A DNA stretch of 64,000 nt from assembly GCF_002259415.1 (NCBI RefSeq), contig NZ_NPFY01000012.1:124001-188000 (forward strand). Reading direction: 5' to 3'. The number at the start of each line of letters is the position of its first letter. Position 1 is the first letter of the stretch. Shown here one piece after another: positions 39,901-48,863 of this stretch. A program made the translations under genes and the position numbers. Below the pieces are notes generated by a model that had not been told where the DNA came from, did not search any database, and saw nothing but the letters and a program-made list of their open reading frames with translations. Source of the stretch: Rhodococcus sp. 14-2470-1b. Its GTDB lineage: Bacteria > Actinomycetota > Actinomycetes > Mycobacteriales > Mycobacteriaceae.

Positions 39901-40908
39901 ATGTCCGACCCTTCGTATTCGATGCTCAGCATGAAACGGGGCGAGTGGGCGGACGACCGGGAACTACTGATGCGTCATGCACGGAATGGCGTGATCCGTA
40001 CGGCAGATTTGAGGAGGCTCGGAGTGGGGGCGCAAACGGTAGTGGACAGAACCGCCGGTGGGCCGTGGCAGCGGATCCTGCCCGGATTGGTGCTTTTGCA
40101 CAATGGTCAGCCAACCAGGCAACAAAGAAACACGGCGGCGGTGCTGTACGGCGGGCAGGATTCCATGCTGTCCGGTCGTGCTGGTCTGGCGTTGCATGGG
40201 TTCGGGTCTTCGACGCAACCCACGGACTGCGTACTCCTGATACCGAATGCCCGAAATCGTCAAGCTACCGGATTTGTGAGTGTCGAGCGTACGACGCGTC
40301 TACCGCTGGCGGTGAGGAAAGCAGGATTGCCCGTCGCACCGGTCGATCGGTGTTTGCTCGATGCAGCCCGCCGAATGTCCGATCGCAAGCAATGCACGGC
40401 CCTCGTCGCCGAGGTGGTGCAGCGCGGCGCAGCTGACGTCGGCGCGTTGATGAAAGAACTCGACGACGGGTCATCACGGGGAACGTCCATGCCGAGGAGG
40501 GTGCTGTACGAACTCGGAGACGGCGCGCATTCGGTGGCGGAAGTCGACGCTCAGGCACTCTGCAGAAGTAGTGGCCTGCCTCCGGTGGTGTCCAACCAGG
40601 TGCTCTTGACTGCCCACGGTGATTTCATTGCAATCGTCGACAACTGGTGGGACGCGGTAGGAATGGCTCAGGAAATCGAATCCTTCAAACACCACTCTTC
40701 TCCTGAGGCGTTCGAGAAGACGCTGGAACGACGCGCATACATCGAAAGCCATGATGTCGTCCTCGTCGCGCATACTCCCAAAGCGATTCGTTCTCAACCC
40801 AATACAGTAATCGACGACCTGCGACACGCTTACGACAGAGCCCGGAACCGCCCGCGGCCGAGGGTAGTTGCAATCCCACGATCGGAGTGGCGTCAGGACG
40901 CGTCGTAG
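39901..40908 (+). CDS. AbiEi-like (type IV antitoxin family) DNA-binding protein
   Basis: 335 aa from ATG 39901; ATG 39931 (MKRGEW) is an alternative. The N-terminal ~60 residues resemble the AbiEi winged helix (ARNGVIRTADLRRLGVGAQTVVDR, then W-QRILPGLVLL), followed by the long AbiEi-type C-terminal region with SMLSGRAGLALHG and a conserved VDRCLLDAARRM. Actinobacteria carry many solitary members whose toxin partner (AbiEii nucleotidyltransferase) is absent; none is seen here. The C-terminal part (VAEVDAQALCRSSGLPPVVSNQ) also recalls DUF559-like endonuclease folds. The gene looks less GC-rich than its neighbours, which may mean transfer. Overlaps the convergent GNAT gene by 16 nt. Confidence 0.65.
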   Translation: MSDPSYSMLSMKRGEWADDRELLMRHARNGVIRTADLRRLGVGAQTVVDRTAGGPWQRILPGLVLLHNGQPTRQQRNTAAVLYGGQDSMLSGRAGLALHGFGSSTQPTDCVLLIPNARNRQATGFVSVERTTRLPLAVRKAGLPVAPVDRCLLDAARRMSDRKQCTALVAEVVQRGAADVGALMKELDDGSSRGTSMPRRVLYELGDGAHSVAEVDAQALCRSSGLPPVVSNQVLLTAHGDFIAIVDNWWDAVGMAQEIESFKHHSSPEAFEKTLERRAYIESHDVVLVAHTPKAIRSQPNTVIDDLRHAYDRARNRPRPRVVAIPRSEWRQDAS

Positions 40909-41468
40909 ATCCAGATCATTTGACGGCCGGTCTGATGCGACGTCGTGATCGGGTGATCGATCACGCGGTCGAGGCGGTATCCGAGGCGCTCGGGTACCGC
41001 CCGACTGCGGTCGTTCGCAGCATCGCAATGGATTTCGACTCGAACGATGCCGTCGAGCTCCGCGGCGAGGGCCGTCAGAGCTCGCGCGACACGAGTGACG
41101 ATTCCTCGTCCCTCCGCATCTTCGGTGACCCAGTAACCGATCGTCGCGTGATCCGGTCCCGCTAATCGAATCCCCGCTTTGCCGAGGAATTCATCGCCGG
41201 AACCGCTGGCGATCATGTAGTCGAACATCGAACCCGAATCCCATTGTGTAAGAGAGTCGGCAATTCGACTTTCCTGGGTTGCGACGGGTGTGGCGTCCTC
41301 GACGGCCCACTCCATCCACGGCGCCAGCCGCGGGATGTTCGACGCTATCGCCTCGGCCACCGGTGCAGCGTCGGCAAGCGTTTCCCGACGAAGTACGAAG
41401 TCGTCGAACTCGATCAGTTCCGGGGGGATCGGCTGCATTCGTGCAGTTTGCATCAGTTGCTGATTCAT
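40893..41468 (-). CDS. GNAT-family N-acetyltransferase (RimJ/RimL-like)
   Basis: 191 aa from ATG 41468; ATG 41438 (MQPIPPE) is an alternative. The RimJ-type opening FVLRRETLADAAPVAEAI is followed by IGYWVTEDAEGRGIVTRVARALT, the acetyl-CoA loop (family consensus Q/RGxGxG/A; here EGRGIV), and a last segment with CDAANDRSRAVPERLGY. Enzymes of this type acetylate N-termini, ribosomal proteins or amino acids. Target unknown. Convergent with the AbiEi-like gene. Confidence 0.85.
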   Translation of the reverse strand: MNQQLMQTARMQPIPPELIEFDDFVLRRETLADAAPVAEAIASNIPRLAPWMEWAVEDATPVATQESRIADSLTQWDSGSMFDYMIASGSGDEFLGKAGIRLAGPDHATIGYWVTEDAEGRGIVTRVARALTALAAELDGIVRVEIHCDAANDRSRAVPERLGYRLDRVIDHPITTSHQTGRQMIWIYDAS

Positions 41469-41493
41469 TGCGAGTCATTTTTCGTCAACCCCT

Positions 41494-41544
41494 GAGCGAA
41501 AGTGCCGTTCGGTCAGTCAGACTGACCGAACGGGACGTTCGCTC
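41494..41544 (-). terminator. 51-bp near-perfect palindrome (GTTCGGTCAGTC family)
   Basis: 25-bp arms around A41519, starting GAGCGAA and with core GTTCGGTCAGTC / GACTGACCGAAC; only two positions mismatch. It lies 70 nt downstream of the PPOX stop on the minus strand and upstream of the GNAT gene, fitting a terminator. Confidence 0.7.
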
Positions 41545-41613
41545 CAGAAAGGGGGTAGAACGGGGTCGAAGGGGGAAGAAGGGGGCCAGAACGGGACGGA
41601 AATGATGCCGACG

Positions 41614-42027
41614 CTAGGACGCTTGCCAGGATCGCCAGGTGAGTTTGCTGATGACGATGACGGGGCCGTCGGGAGGTGTGGGGGTGTAGTGCTCGTATTT
41701 CTTCACCAGGGCGGCGATGGCGGTGCGGCCGCGATCGGTGTCGGCGTCGATGACTTCGGCCGAACCGCCGGCGCGGATCCACCAGAGGTCTTTCCAGTTC
41801 TCGGAGTAGCTGTCGACGATGAGGCTGACGGCCGGGTCGGCGCGGATGTTCTCGAGTCGTTTGAGTTTCTGGGTGCTTTTGGGTTTCCAGTCGATGGCGG
41901 TGACGAGGGTGTCGTCCACGCGGGCGAAGACGATCGGCACGAGGTGCGGGGTGCCGTCGGCGTTGACGCTGGAGAGGATGGCGCGTCGGGCTTCGCTGAA
42001 GCGTCCAATTTCGTCGTCGATCTTCAC
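41614..42027 (-). CDS. PPOX-class F420-dependent oxidoreductase
   Basis: 137 aa from GTG 42027. The split-barrel pattern is FSEARRAILSSVNADGTPHLVPIVFARVDDTLVTAID, then LKRLENIRADPAVSLIVDSYSENW and WWIRAGGSAEV. It belongs to the same superfamily as the 32392-32793 protein but is clearly a different subgroup (the Rv0121c type). It lies 19 nt downstream of the GGDEF-EAL gene on the same strand and may share its transcript. Cofactor and substrate are not shown by the sequence. Confidence 0.82.
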   Translation of the reverse strand: MKIDDEIGRFSEARRAILSSVNADGTPHLVPIVFARVDDTLVTAIDWKPKSTQKLKRLENIRADPAVSLIVDSYSENWKDLWWIRAGGSAEVIDADTDRGRTAIAALVKKYEHYTPTPPDGPVIVISKLTWRSWQAS

Positions 42028-42046
42028 GGTGCGTCGTTTCCTCGTG

Positions 42047-44098
42047 TCAGGCCGACGCGCTGTGTGCGTCGTTCGGCAGCAGGATCGTTTCGAGCTGAGT
42101 GGCGGTCATGGGCTTGCCCAATAGATGACCCTGCCCGAATGTGACGCCCATGTCGACGCAGCTGGCGAGTTGGTCTTTGGTTTCGATGCCTTCGACGACG
42201 GTGTCGCGTCCGAGATCGTGTGTGACGTCGACGACGGCTTTGCAGAGCGAGGTCATGGCTCGTCTGCGCTGTAGGTCGCGACTGTCGAGGTGTTGGGTGA
42301 GTGATTTGTCGATCTTGAGGATGTCGACGGGCAGGGTGGCGAGGCGTTCGAGGGAGGAGAAGCCGGAGCCGAAATCGTCGATGGCGATGAGGGAGCCGTG
42401 GCGTCGGACGTCCATCAGTTGGTAGTGCACTGCGTCGAGGTCGTGCAGCGATTTCGACTCTGCGAGTTCGAGGACCAGCCGCCCCGGTTCGATTCCGAGG
42501 GAGTCGATGATGCTGTTGACGTCGGTGGCGAGTGTGCCTGCGGCGAAGTGGAGTGGACTCACATTGACGCCGACCTGAATGTTCAGGCCTTTGCACTGCC
42601 AAGCCGCGAGGGTGCGGCAGACCTGCGAGAGGATCCAGTTGCTGAGCGGAATGATCAGGTCTGCGTCCTCGGCGAGACCGATGAAGCTGTCCGGCATCAG
42701 CAGGCCCAGTTCCGGGTGGTTCCACCGGATCAGTGCTTCGGCGCCGATGACTGCGCCGGACGCGAGTTCGACGATGGGTTGGTAGACCATTTGCAGCTCG
42801 TGTTCGGCCATCGCGACTCCGCGAAGGCGTTCGACGAGTTCGAGGCGTGTGCGGTTGCTGTCGCGCAGATCCTCCGAGAACACCTGGTGGCTGCTGCGGC
42901 CGAGGTTCTTGGCCGCGTGCATGGCGGTGGTGGCGTCGTGGATGAGTTGGACCGGGTCGTCGGAGTCCGGCCCCGAGGTGGCGACGCCGACGCTCGCGGT
43001 CACGGTCAGCTGACGGTCGTCGATGGTGAATGCAGGCTCGAGGACGCTGGAAAATCCGGCGGCGAGGGCGCGAGCAGCGATCGACTGGCAGCCTCGGGCG
43101 ATGACGACGAACTCGTCGCCGGTGAGCCTGCCGAGGGTGTCGTTGGGCCGGGTGGAGGCGGCGATTCTGTTCGCGACCTGCTGAAGAAGCGCGTCGCCGT
43201 GGACGGGGCCGAGTGCGTCGTTGAATTCGCGGAAACCGTCGATGTCGACGAGGAGGATGCTTACTTCGTTCTCGTCGGAGCGCACCGCGAGTTCGGTGGC
43301 GAGGAGCGCCTCGATCTCGTCGCGGTTCGCCAGACCGGTCAGGGGATCCTGGCGGACGGGAGCCTCCGCGGCCTGCGCGGTGATGTCGGTATGGGTGAGG
43401 TAGATGCCGCCGTCGGCGAGGCGGGTGGCTCGGATTCGGTAGACCACCGACCCGAATCTGTGGTTGGAGGAGAAGACCTGCCCGGATCCGGAGATCAGGG
43501 CGCGCAGGCCGTCGACCAGTGAGATTGCCGCGTCGTTACCTCGGGCGATCGCCGGAGCCCACAGGTCGAAGTAGCTGGCTCCGGGAAGGCACCCGTCGGT
43601 CTGTGGTCGATCCGCCCAGAACGCGGACCACACGCTGTTGACCAGGACGATCATGCCGTCGACGTCCAGGACGACGACGCCGGATGGAACGGCGTCGAGC
43701 ATGGTGCGCGCGAGGTCGTCGGTCCATTCGACGCGGGTGTCCCCGAGTCGCTCGCTGGTGATGTCCGTTGCCCAGATCGCGTGCCCGGAAGTGCCCTTGA
43801 CGGTGCGGTAGGACAGCCATTTCTGCAGGGTGTACGAGAAGTCCTCGTACACTCCCGGTCCGTTGCAGGAGGAGACGAACGCGGTCCAGGCGGGATCGGA
43901 GAACCAGGCGTCGATGCAGCGTCCGACGAGGGTGTCCAATGGTGCCGTGAGCAGCGCCGCGGCGGCGGGATTGGCGTAGGTGACGACGAAGTCTCGATCG
44001 ACCAGCACGAGGGGGTCGGACAGCAGATCCAGCTCCGCCCGAGGAACGGCAAAAGGATTCTCGACGGCAGGGCGGGGCATGGGTGTCTCTCGGTTCAT
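42047..44098 (-). CDS. PAS-GGDEF-EAL protein (cyclic di-GMP turnover)
   Basis: 683 aa. Two PAS-like sensor regions (about 22-115 and 128-240) lead to a GGDEF domain (~248-405) and an EAL domain (~418-665). The active-site GGDEF reads TGDEF (326-330): the first Gly is Thr. Metal and substrate residues of the EAL half look intact: EAL 454-456 (GAEALIRW), NVSPLHF, ELAES, IDDFGSGFSSL, LKIDKS and VVEGIE. The protein may therefore be mainly a phosphodiesterase. No transmembrane helix, so cytoplasmic. GGGGGGAAGT precedes the ATG. Confidence 0.9.
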   Translation of the reverse strand: MNRETPMPRPAVENPFAVPRAELDLLSDPLVLVDRDFVVTYANPAAAALLTAPLDTLVGRCIDAWFSDPAWTAFVSSCNGPGVYEDFSYTLQKWLSYRTVKGTSGHAIWATDITSERLGDTRVEWTDDLARTMLDAVPSGVVVLDVDGMIVLVNSVWSAFWADRPQTDGCLPGASYFDLWAPAIARGNDAAISLVDGLRALISGSGQVFSSNHRFGSVVYRIRATRLADGGIYLTHTDITAQAAEAPVRQDPLTGLANRDEIEALLATELAVRSDENEVSILLVDIDGFREFNDALGPVHGDALLQQVANRIAASTRPNDTLGRLTGDEFVVIARGCQSIAARALAAGFSSVLEPAFTIDDRQLTVTASVGVATSGPDSDDPVQLIHDATTAMHAAKNLGRSSHQVFSEDLRDSNRTRLELVERLRGVAMAEHELQMVYQPIVELASGAVIGAEALIRWNHPELGLLMPDSFIGLAEDADLIIPLSNWILSQVCRTLAAWQCKGLNIQVGVNVSPLHFAAGTLATDVNSIIDSLGIEPGRLVLELAESKSLHDLDAVHYQLMDVRRHGSLIAIDDFGSGFSSLERLATLPVDILKIDKSLTQHLDSRDLQRRRAMTSLCKAVVDVTHDLGRDTVVEGIETKDQLASCVDMGVTFGQGHLLGKPMTATQLETILLPNDAHSASA

Positions 44099-44211
44099 AC
44101 TTCCCCCCCGTGGCCGGTCGGCCGCGATTCACCATAACCCGAAGTTTGCTTATCCGCTACAAACAGGTCGTCTTCCCCGTTTTGGCGCGCGAACGAGTGT
44201 GAATTGCCCGG

Positions 44212-45261
44212 TTAGCACGGATGCGAGGGTCTCGTCGAACTCCGGACCTGCACCGACCACGGGCTTTCGGGGATGCGGTCGAGGGAGCCGAGCACCCAGC
44301 GCGCAGCGTTGCAGCCCTGATCGAACAGTGATTGCGCGACGGTCGTCAGACCGGTTGCTTCGGCCGCATCGGAATCGTCCCAGCCGGTGATCGCGACGCC
44401 GTTGCCGCCGTCGAGCGGGCCGACGACATCGAACGCTCCGAGCGCGAGATCGTCACTGCAACAAAGAAGTGCGTCGGCGCCGACGAGTCGGCGTGCGGCG
44501 TCGGCGCCGTCGGCGGACGCGTTCGTCCCGACGAAGGCAACGGGAGTGGATTCCCACTGGAAACCCGCGTCGACGACGGCCCGGCGGAAGCCGGCGAGAC
44601 GTGCGGCGGTGACCGGGAAGGTGGCGTCGGCCGGATCGGGGCCGTGAACGATCTCGACGACGCGGTCGCGATTGCGCGGAAAGCTGATCACCGCAGGCGC
44701 AGTCGACTGTCGCAGTCCCTCTTTCCCGACGGCGAACGCTGCTGCGGAGTCGTCGATTCCGATTATTGCCGCACCCGGGACGATAGGCCCGCCCTGGATG
44801 CAGACGGGCTTGCCGGTGCCGATCACGACGTCCAGCATCGGGTCGTCGGACACCGTGGTCCACAACACGTACCCGTCGACCTGAGCGCCGCGTATGCGCT
44901 CCAGATCGGCCTTCGCCGGCGAATTCGGCTGGGAGCGGCCTCCATTGGGTAACAGCACGAGTCCGGAGTCGGTGTCGAGGCAGGCCTCGGCGATTCCGGT
45001 CAGGAAAGCGCGGGCCTGGGGGTTCTCGAACGAGTACGTCAGTTTCTCGGTGAGGACGACGCCCACGTTGTTGGTCTTGCCGCTGCGCAGCGACCGTGCG
45101 CCCGTGTGCGGGCCGGTGTATCCGAGGCGCTCCGCGGCGGCGAGGACTCGCGTCCTGGTGGTGTCTGAGACGCGAGTGGGTTGGTTGTAGGTGTAGGAGA
45201 CGCTCATCGTGGACACGCCCGCGGCGGCGGCGACGTCGGCCATGGTCGGGCGGGGTTGCAT
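44212..45261 (-). CDS. LacI-family regulator
   Basis: 349 aa. N-terminal LacI helix-turn-helix and hinge (TMADVAAAAGVSTMSVSYTYNQPTRVSDTTRTRVLAAAERLGY), then a periplasmic-binding-protein-like effector domain with VDGYVLWTTVSDDP and CSDDLALGAFDV. Divergent from the MFS gene at 45308; the 46-bp gap contains a 16-bp operator with the central CG step typical of this family. It should repress the MFS gene and itself in response to a small, perhaps sugar-like, ligand. Confidence 0.92.
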   Translation of the reverse strand: MQPRPTMADVAAAAGVSTMSVSYTYNQPTRVSDTTRTRVLAAAERLGYTGPHTGARSLRSGKTNNVGVVLTEKLTYSFENPQARAFLTGIAEACLDTDSGLVLLPNGGRSQPNSPAKADLERIRGAQVDGYVLWTTVSDDPMLDVVIGTGKPVCIQGGPIVPGAAIIGIDDSAAAFAVGKEGLRQSTAPAVISFPRNRDRVVEIVHGPDPADATFPVTAARLAGFRRAVVDAGFQWESTPVAFVGTNASADGADAARRLVGADALLCCSDDLALGAFDVVGPLDGGNGVAITGWDDSDAAEATGLTTVAQSLFDQGCNAARWVLGSLDRIPESPWSVQVRSSTRPSHPC

Positions 45262-45289
45262 GGGTTCACCCTAGCGTTCCTCGACGGCA

Positions 45290-45305
45290 TGTGTAACGAT
45301 ACACA
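45290..45305. promoter_or_regulatory. LacI-type operator overlapping the MFS translation start region
   Basis: TGTGTAACGATACACA: half-sites TGTGTA and TACACA with a central CG. It ends 2 bp before the MFS ATG (45308) and begins 28 bp from the LacI start. Confidence 0.75.
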
Positions 45306-45307
45306 AC

Positions 45308-46519
45308 ATGGGTGACGGTAGATCTCTCGTCAAGCTTCTGGTTCTCGCGGCCGCGGCCTTCGTCTACGTGACCGCCGAGACTCTGCCCGTCGGGCTGCTC
45401 CCGGAGATCTCGTCGGACATGGGGGTCAGCGAATCGAGCGTCGGCCTGCTGCTGACGTTCTATGCCTACGGAGTCGCAGTGATGACGATGCCGTTGATGA
45501 CGTTCGTACGCAGGTGGCCGCGTCGAACGGTGGTCGTGGTGACCGTCGGTGCACTCGCCGTGTCGCAACTTCTGTCTGCCGTCGCCATCGGATACCCCAT
45601 GCTGGTCATAGCCCGAATGGTCTGTGCTGCGACGCACGGTGTGTTCTGGGCAGTGGTCGCACCGGTCGCGGCATCGCTCGTCGCCCCCGAACGCAAAGGA
45701 AAGGCCATCGCGACGGTGTACGCCGGAACGTCGTTGGCGCTGGTGGCAGGCAATCCGTTGACCGCTGCACTCGGCCAGTGGCTCGGCTGGCGCACAGCGG
45801 CCGTGTGCATCGGTGTGGTCGCGGCGATCATCGCGGTGACACTGTTCGCGGTTCTGCCGACGATGAAGGTCGCTGACGTCGGCTCCGGCCCGACAGCCCG
45901 CGTGCGAGTACTCGACCGATCCCTGGTGATGATCTGTGTCGCAACATTTCTCGCAGTGCTCGGCCACTTCGTCGCGTACACCTACTTCTCGTTGATCGTG
46001 GACCGCGGCCTCGGTTCCGTCGGAACGATTCTGACCGTGATGTTGCTGCTGTACGGGCTGTGCGGAGTCGTCGGAATCTGGATCGTCGGCAGAACCTTCG
46101 ATCGATGGCCGAGGCGATCCACCATCGGTGCACTGTCCGTCGTTCTGGCCGCACTGGCCCTGCTGTGGACAACCATGCTTTCCGCCCCGGGTTCCCTTGC
46201 CGCACTAACTGTCCTGGGCATCGGACTGTGGGGTCTGGCCTTCACCACCGTCCCGGTCTGCCTGCAGTCGACCGTCCTGAACACCACGCGCGCCGACCCC
46301 GACCGCGCCTCGGCCGTCTACGTCGTCGCATTCCAGCTGGCCATCGCCTCGGGAGCCCTCGTGGGCGGAATCGTCGTCGACAGGGCCTCCATCGCCGACG
46401 TCATCGCCCTCGCAGGCCTACTCGTCATCGGAGCTCTCATCACCGTCATCGCTGGGCGCAGTACCTTCCCGGGCGCGGTTCCCACCGAACCGAACGTGAC
46501 CTTCAGTCACTCCAAGTGA
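45308..46519 (+). CDS. MFS transporter (DHA1, AraJ/SotB-like)
   Basis: 403 aa, twelve membrane helices. The first helix FVYVTAETLPVGLLPEIS and the R-rich loop FVRRWPRRTV fit the DHA1 sugar-efflux/AraJ branch. The operator and LacI gene directly upstream leave no room for a Shine-Dalgarno site, so the mRNA may be leaderless. The last codons (TEPNVTFSHSK) are encoded within the left arm of a dispersed palindrome, so the C-terminal tail may have been rewritten by insertion of that element. Confidence 0.87.
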   Translation: MGDGRSLVKLLVLAAAAFVYVTAETLPVGLLPEISSDMGVSESSVGLLLTFYAYGVAVMTMPLMTFVRRWPRRTVVVVTVGALAVSQLLSAVAIGYPMLVIARMVCAATHGVFWAVVAPVAASLVAPERKGKAIATVYAGTSLALVAGNPLTAALGQWLGWRTAAVCIGVVAAIIAVTLFAVLPTMKVADVGSGPTARVRVLDRSLVMICVATFLAVLGHFVAYTYFSLIVDRGLGSVGTILTVMLLLYGLCGVVGIWIVGRTFDRWPRRSTIGALSVVLAALALLWTTMLSAPGSLAALTVLGIGLWGLAFTTVPVCLQSTVLNTTRADPDRASAVYVVAFQLAIASGALVGGIVVDRASIADVIALAGLLVIGALITVIAGRSTFPGAVPTEPNVTFSHSK

Positions 46520-46537
46520 CCGAACGCCACGTTCGGT
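46489..46537 (+). terminator. Imperfect palindrome at the end of the MFS gene
   Basis: 22-bp arms (ACCGAACGTG... / ...CACGTTCGGT) with three mismatches and loop TCCAA; the MFS stop lies in the right arm. Same family as the elements at 41494 and 61924. Confidence 0.65.
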
Positions 46538-46570
46538 CCGGGAACAGGGGCCACGTTCGGTCCGGGAACA
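46527..46570. repeat. 20-bp direct repeat CCACGTTCGGTCCGGGAACA
   Basis: Two identical 20-bp copies (46527-46546, 46551-46570) separated by GGGG. The first overlaps the right arm of the palindrome above. They lie between the MFS gene and the riboswitch. Confidence 0.9.
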
Positions 46571-46639
46571 AGGCGAGAGCTGAACGACCGGGTCGAGGGG
46601 AAACGTCAAGGGGGGTTAAAGTGACCCCAGGGTCGCTTG

Positions 46640-46742
46640 TGTGGTGATCTGTGTGATGGGTGAGGGAATCCGGTGTGAATCCGGGACTGACGCGCAACGG
46701 TGACCACGAGTGTGGGAGTCCGATCGCTTGCCTGTTGCAGCG
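46640..46742 (+). ncRNA. Cobalamin (B12) riboswitch
   Basis: The conserved core is readable: GAGGGAATCCGGTGTGAATC, CGGGACTGACGCGCAACGGT, and then GGGAGTCCGATCGCTTGCC. These match the cobalamin aptamer consensus segments (GGGAA-C-GGTG--AATCC, GCGC-AC-GT, and the GTC-GA--GCCTGCC side). It lies about 55 nt upstream of the ABC transporter operon and should turn it off when adenosyl- or methylcobalamin is bound. Outer boundaries are approximate. Confidence 0.88.
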
Positions 46743-46795
46743 TATGTCCCGCGGCTCCGCGAACAGGGCCCCTAGTAGGAAGTTTGCGCCACCTC

Positions 46796-47827
46796 ATGGC
46801 TATTCGTGTCCCCCTTGGTGTTGCTGTGCTGTCAGCAGCTCTTGTTCTGTCTGCTTGTTCTTCCGGTTCCGAGTCGGAGGCGGTGCAGGAATCGTCCGGC
46901 AATTTTCCGTTGACCATCTTCAACTGTGGTCAGGAGGTGGTGATCGATGCGCCTCCGCAGCGAGCGGTGTCGCTGAATCAGGGGTCGACGGAGATTCTGT
47001 TGAGTCTCGGTTTGGCGGATCGGATGGTCGGGTCGGCGACGTGGACGGATCCGGTGCGGGAGAACCTGGCGGCGGACAACGAGCGTGTTCCGCGTTTGGC
47101 GGACAACAAGCCGTCGTTGGAGGTGGTGCTCGACGCCGAGCCGGATTTCGTGTCGGCGTCGTTCGGCGGGACCCTCGGGCCTGGCGGGGTGGCGGAGCGT
47201 GGTCAGCTCGAGCAGCTCGGTGTGCCCAATTACCTGTCGCCGACGGACTGCAACGGCAAGACCGACGAGAGCGTCAATTCGGATGGTGCTCGTACTCAGC
47301 CGTTGGAGATCGAGTCCGTCTACCAGGAGGTTCGTGATCTCGCGGCCATTTTCGACGTGTCCGAGCGCGGTGAGGAGTTCGTCGCCGAACTGCAGGAGCG
47401 GTTCGAGAAGGCGTCGGGCACGGTGAATGCGTCGGGCACCTCGTTGGTCTACTGGTTCGCCGACACTGCGACGCCGTACATGGCGGGGTGCTGCGGGTCG
47501 TCGGGCATCATCACCGATTCGGTGGGCGCGGAGAACATCTACTCGGACACCACCGACGAATGGCCGCAGGTCAGCTGGGAGTCGGTGGCGGACCGCAACC
47601 CGACGGCGTTCGTGCTCGCCGATCTGAGCCGCCGGTCGCTGGCCGGTGACGCCTTGGATTCCAAGATCGAGTTCTTGGAGACCAACCCGGTGACCCAGCG
47701 CCTTCCTGCGGTGACCGACAAGCGCTACATCGTCGTGAACGGGGCGGATCTGAATCCGTCGATCCGCACCGTCGACGGCGTCGAGAAGGTCGCTGCTGCA
47801 CTGCAGGGCTGGGGCTTGGCGAATTGA
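46796..47827 (+). CDS. ABC importer substrate-binding lipoprotein (B12-riboswitch controlled; BtuF/FepB-like)
   Basis: 343 aa from ATG 46796. Lipobox VLSA-C with lipidated Cys21. The mature protein is a class III (TroA/BtuF-like) binding protein: IVIDAPPQRAVSLNQGSTEILLSLGL, LEVVLDAEPDFV, and a Cys-Cys pair in MAGCCGSSG. Control by a cobalamin riboswitch suggests a corrinoid, cobinamide or related cofactor as ligand. The same transporter family also takes up iron siderophores, and a subgroup has been proposed for F420-0, so the ligand is not settled. Its stop overlaps the permease start (TTGA). Confidence 0.85.
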   Translation: MAIRVPLGVAVLSAALVLSACSSGSESEAVQESSGNFPLTIFNCGQEVVIDAPPQRAVSLNQGSTEILLSLGLADRMVGSATWTDPVRENLAADNERVPRLADNKPSLEVVLDAEPDFVSASFGGTLGPGGVAERGQLEQLGVPNYLSPTDCNGKTDESVNSDGARTQPLEIESVYQEVRDLAAIFDVSERGEEFVAELQERFEKASGTVNASGTSLVYWFADTATPYMAGCCGSSGIITDSVGAENIYSDTTDEWPQVSWESVADRNPTAFVLADLSRRSLAGDALDSKIEFLETNPVTQRLPAVTDKRYIVVNGADLNPSIRTVDGVEKVAAALQGWGLAN

Positions 47828-48863
47828 CCGTGCCCCAGGCGGAGCCGTCGGTGCGGCGGAGCTTTCTGCTTCCGCTGCTGCTGATCGGCTCCGTCGTTCT
47901 GGTGCTGTCGATTGCAGTTGCGATCACGATCGGACCGGCGGATCTGTCGGTGGCCGATGTCTACCGAATCACGTTCGAGCACATGGGGTTCGGAAGTTCC
48001 GGCGTGAGCCGAATCAAGGATGGAATTGTATGGGAGCTTCGGCTCCCGCGGACGCTGCTGGCCGCAGTGTGCGGCGCTGGTCTGGCTCTGTGCGGCGCGA
48101 TCATGCAATCGCTGCTGCGTAACCCGTTGGCCGATCCGTTCGTGCTGGGCATCTCGTCCGGTGCGTCGACGGGCGCGGTGCTGGTCGCTGTCCTCGGAAT
48201 CGGCAGCGGCATGTACTCGTTGTCGACGGGCGCGTTCGTCGGCGCAGTGTTCTCGTTTCTGCTGGTGATGCTGCTCGCCGCCGGTGCCGGGGGAGGCACC
48301 GATCGGGTAGTGCTCGCCGGAGTGGCTGGGACGCAGTTGTTCTCGGCGTTGACGTCGTTCATCGTCATCTCGTCGGCCGACGCGGAACAGACACGAGGGG
48401 TTCTGTTCTGGCTGCTCGGATCCCTGGGCGGCGCCGACTGGGGTGATGTGATGATGTGCGGGATCGTCTGTGCCATCGGCATCGTCGTGTGCCTGCTGTA
48501 TTCGTCGGCGCTCGACGCGTTCACCTTCGGCAACGACGCCGCGGCGTCGCTGGGAGTGTCGGTCAAGTGGATTCGGATCGTGCTGTTGGTCATCACCGCG
48601 TTGATCACCGCGACGTTGGTCAGTGCCGCCGGAGCGATCGGATTCGTCGGGCTGGTTCTGCCGCACGCGGCGCGGTTCCTGGTCGGCGCCCGGCATCGTC
48701 GCCTGTTGCCGACGACGGTGCTCGTCGGCGCGATCTTCATGGTGTGGGTCGACGCGATCGCCCGCACGGTGTTCCAGCCGCAGGAAATTCCGGTGGGCGT
48801 GGTGACCGCGCTGATCGGCGTGCCTGCGTTCGCGGTGATTCTCTTCAGAATGCGGAGGACGAG

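Noticed and set aside
40893..40908. AbiEi/GNAT as a classical two-gene toxin-antitoxin operon
   Set aside because: The genes are convergent rather than co-directional, so they cannot form a normal TA operon.
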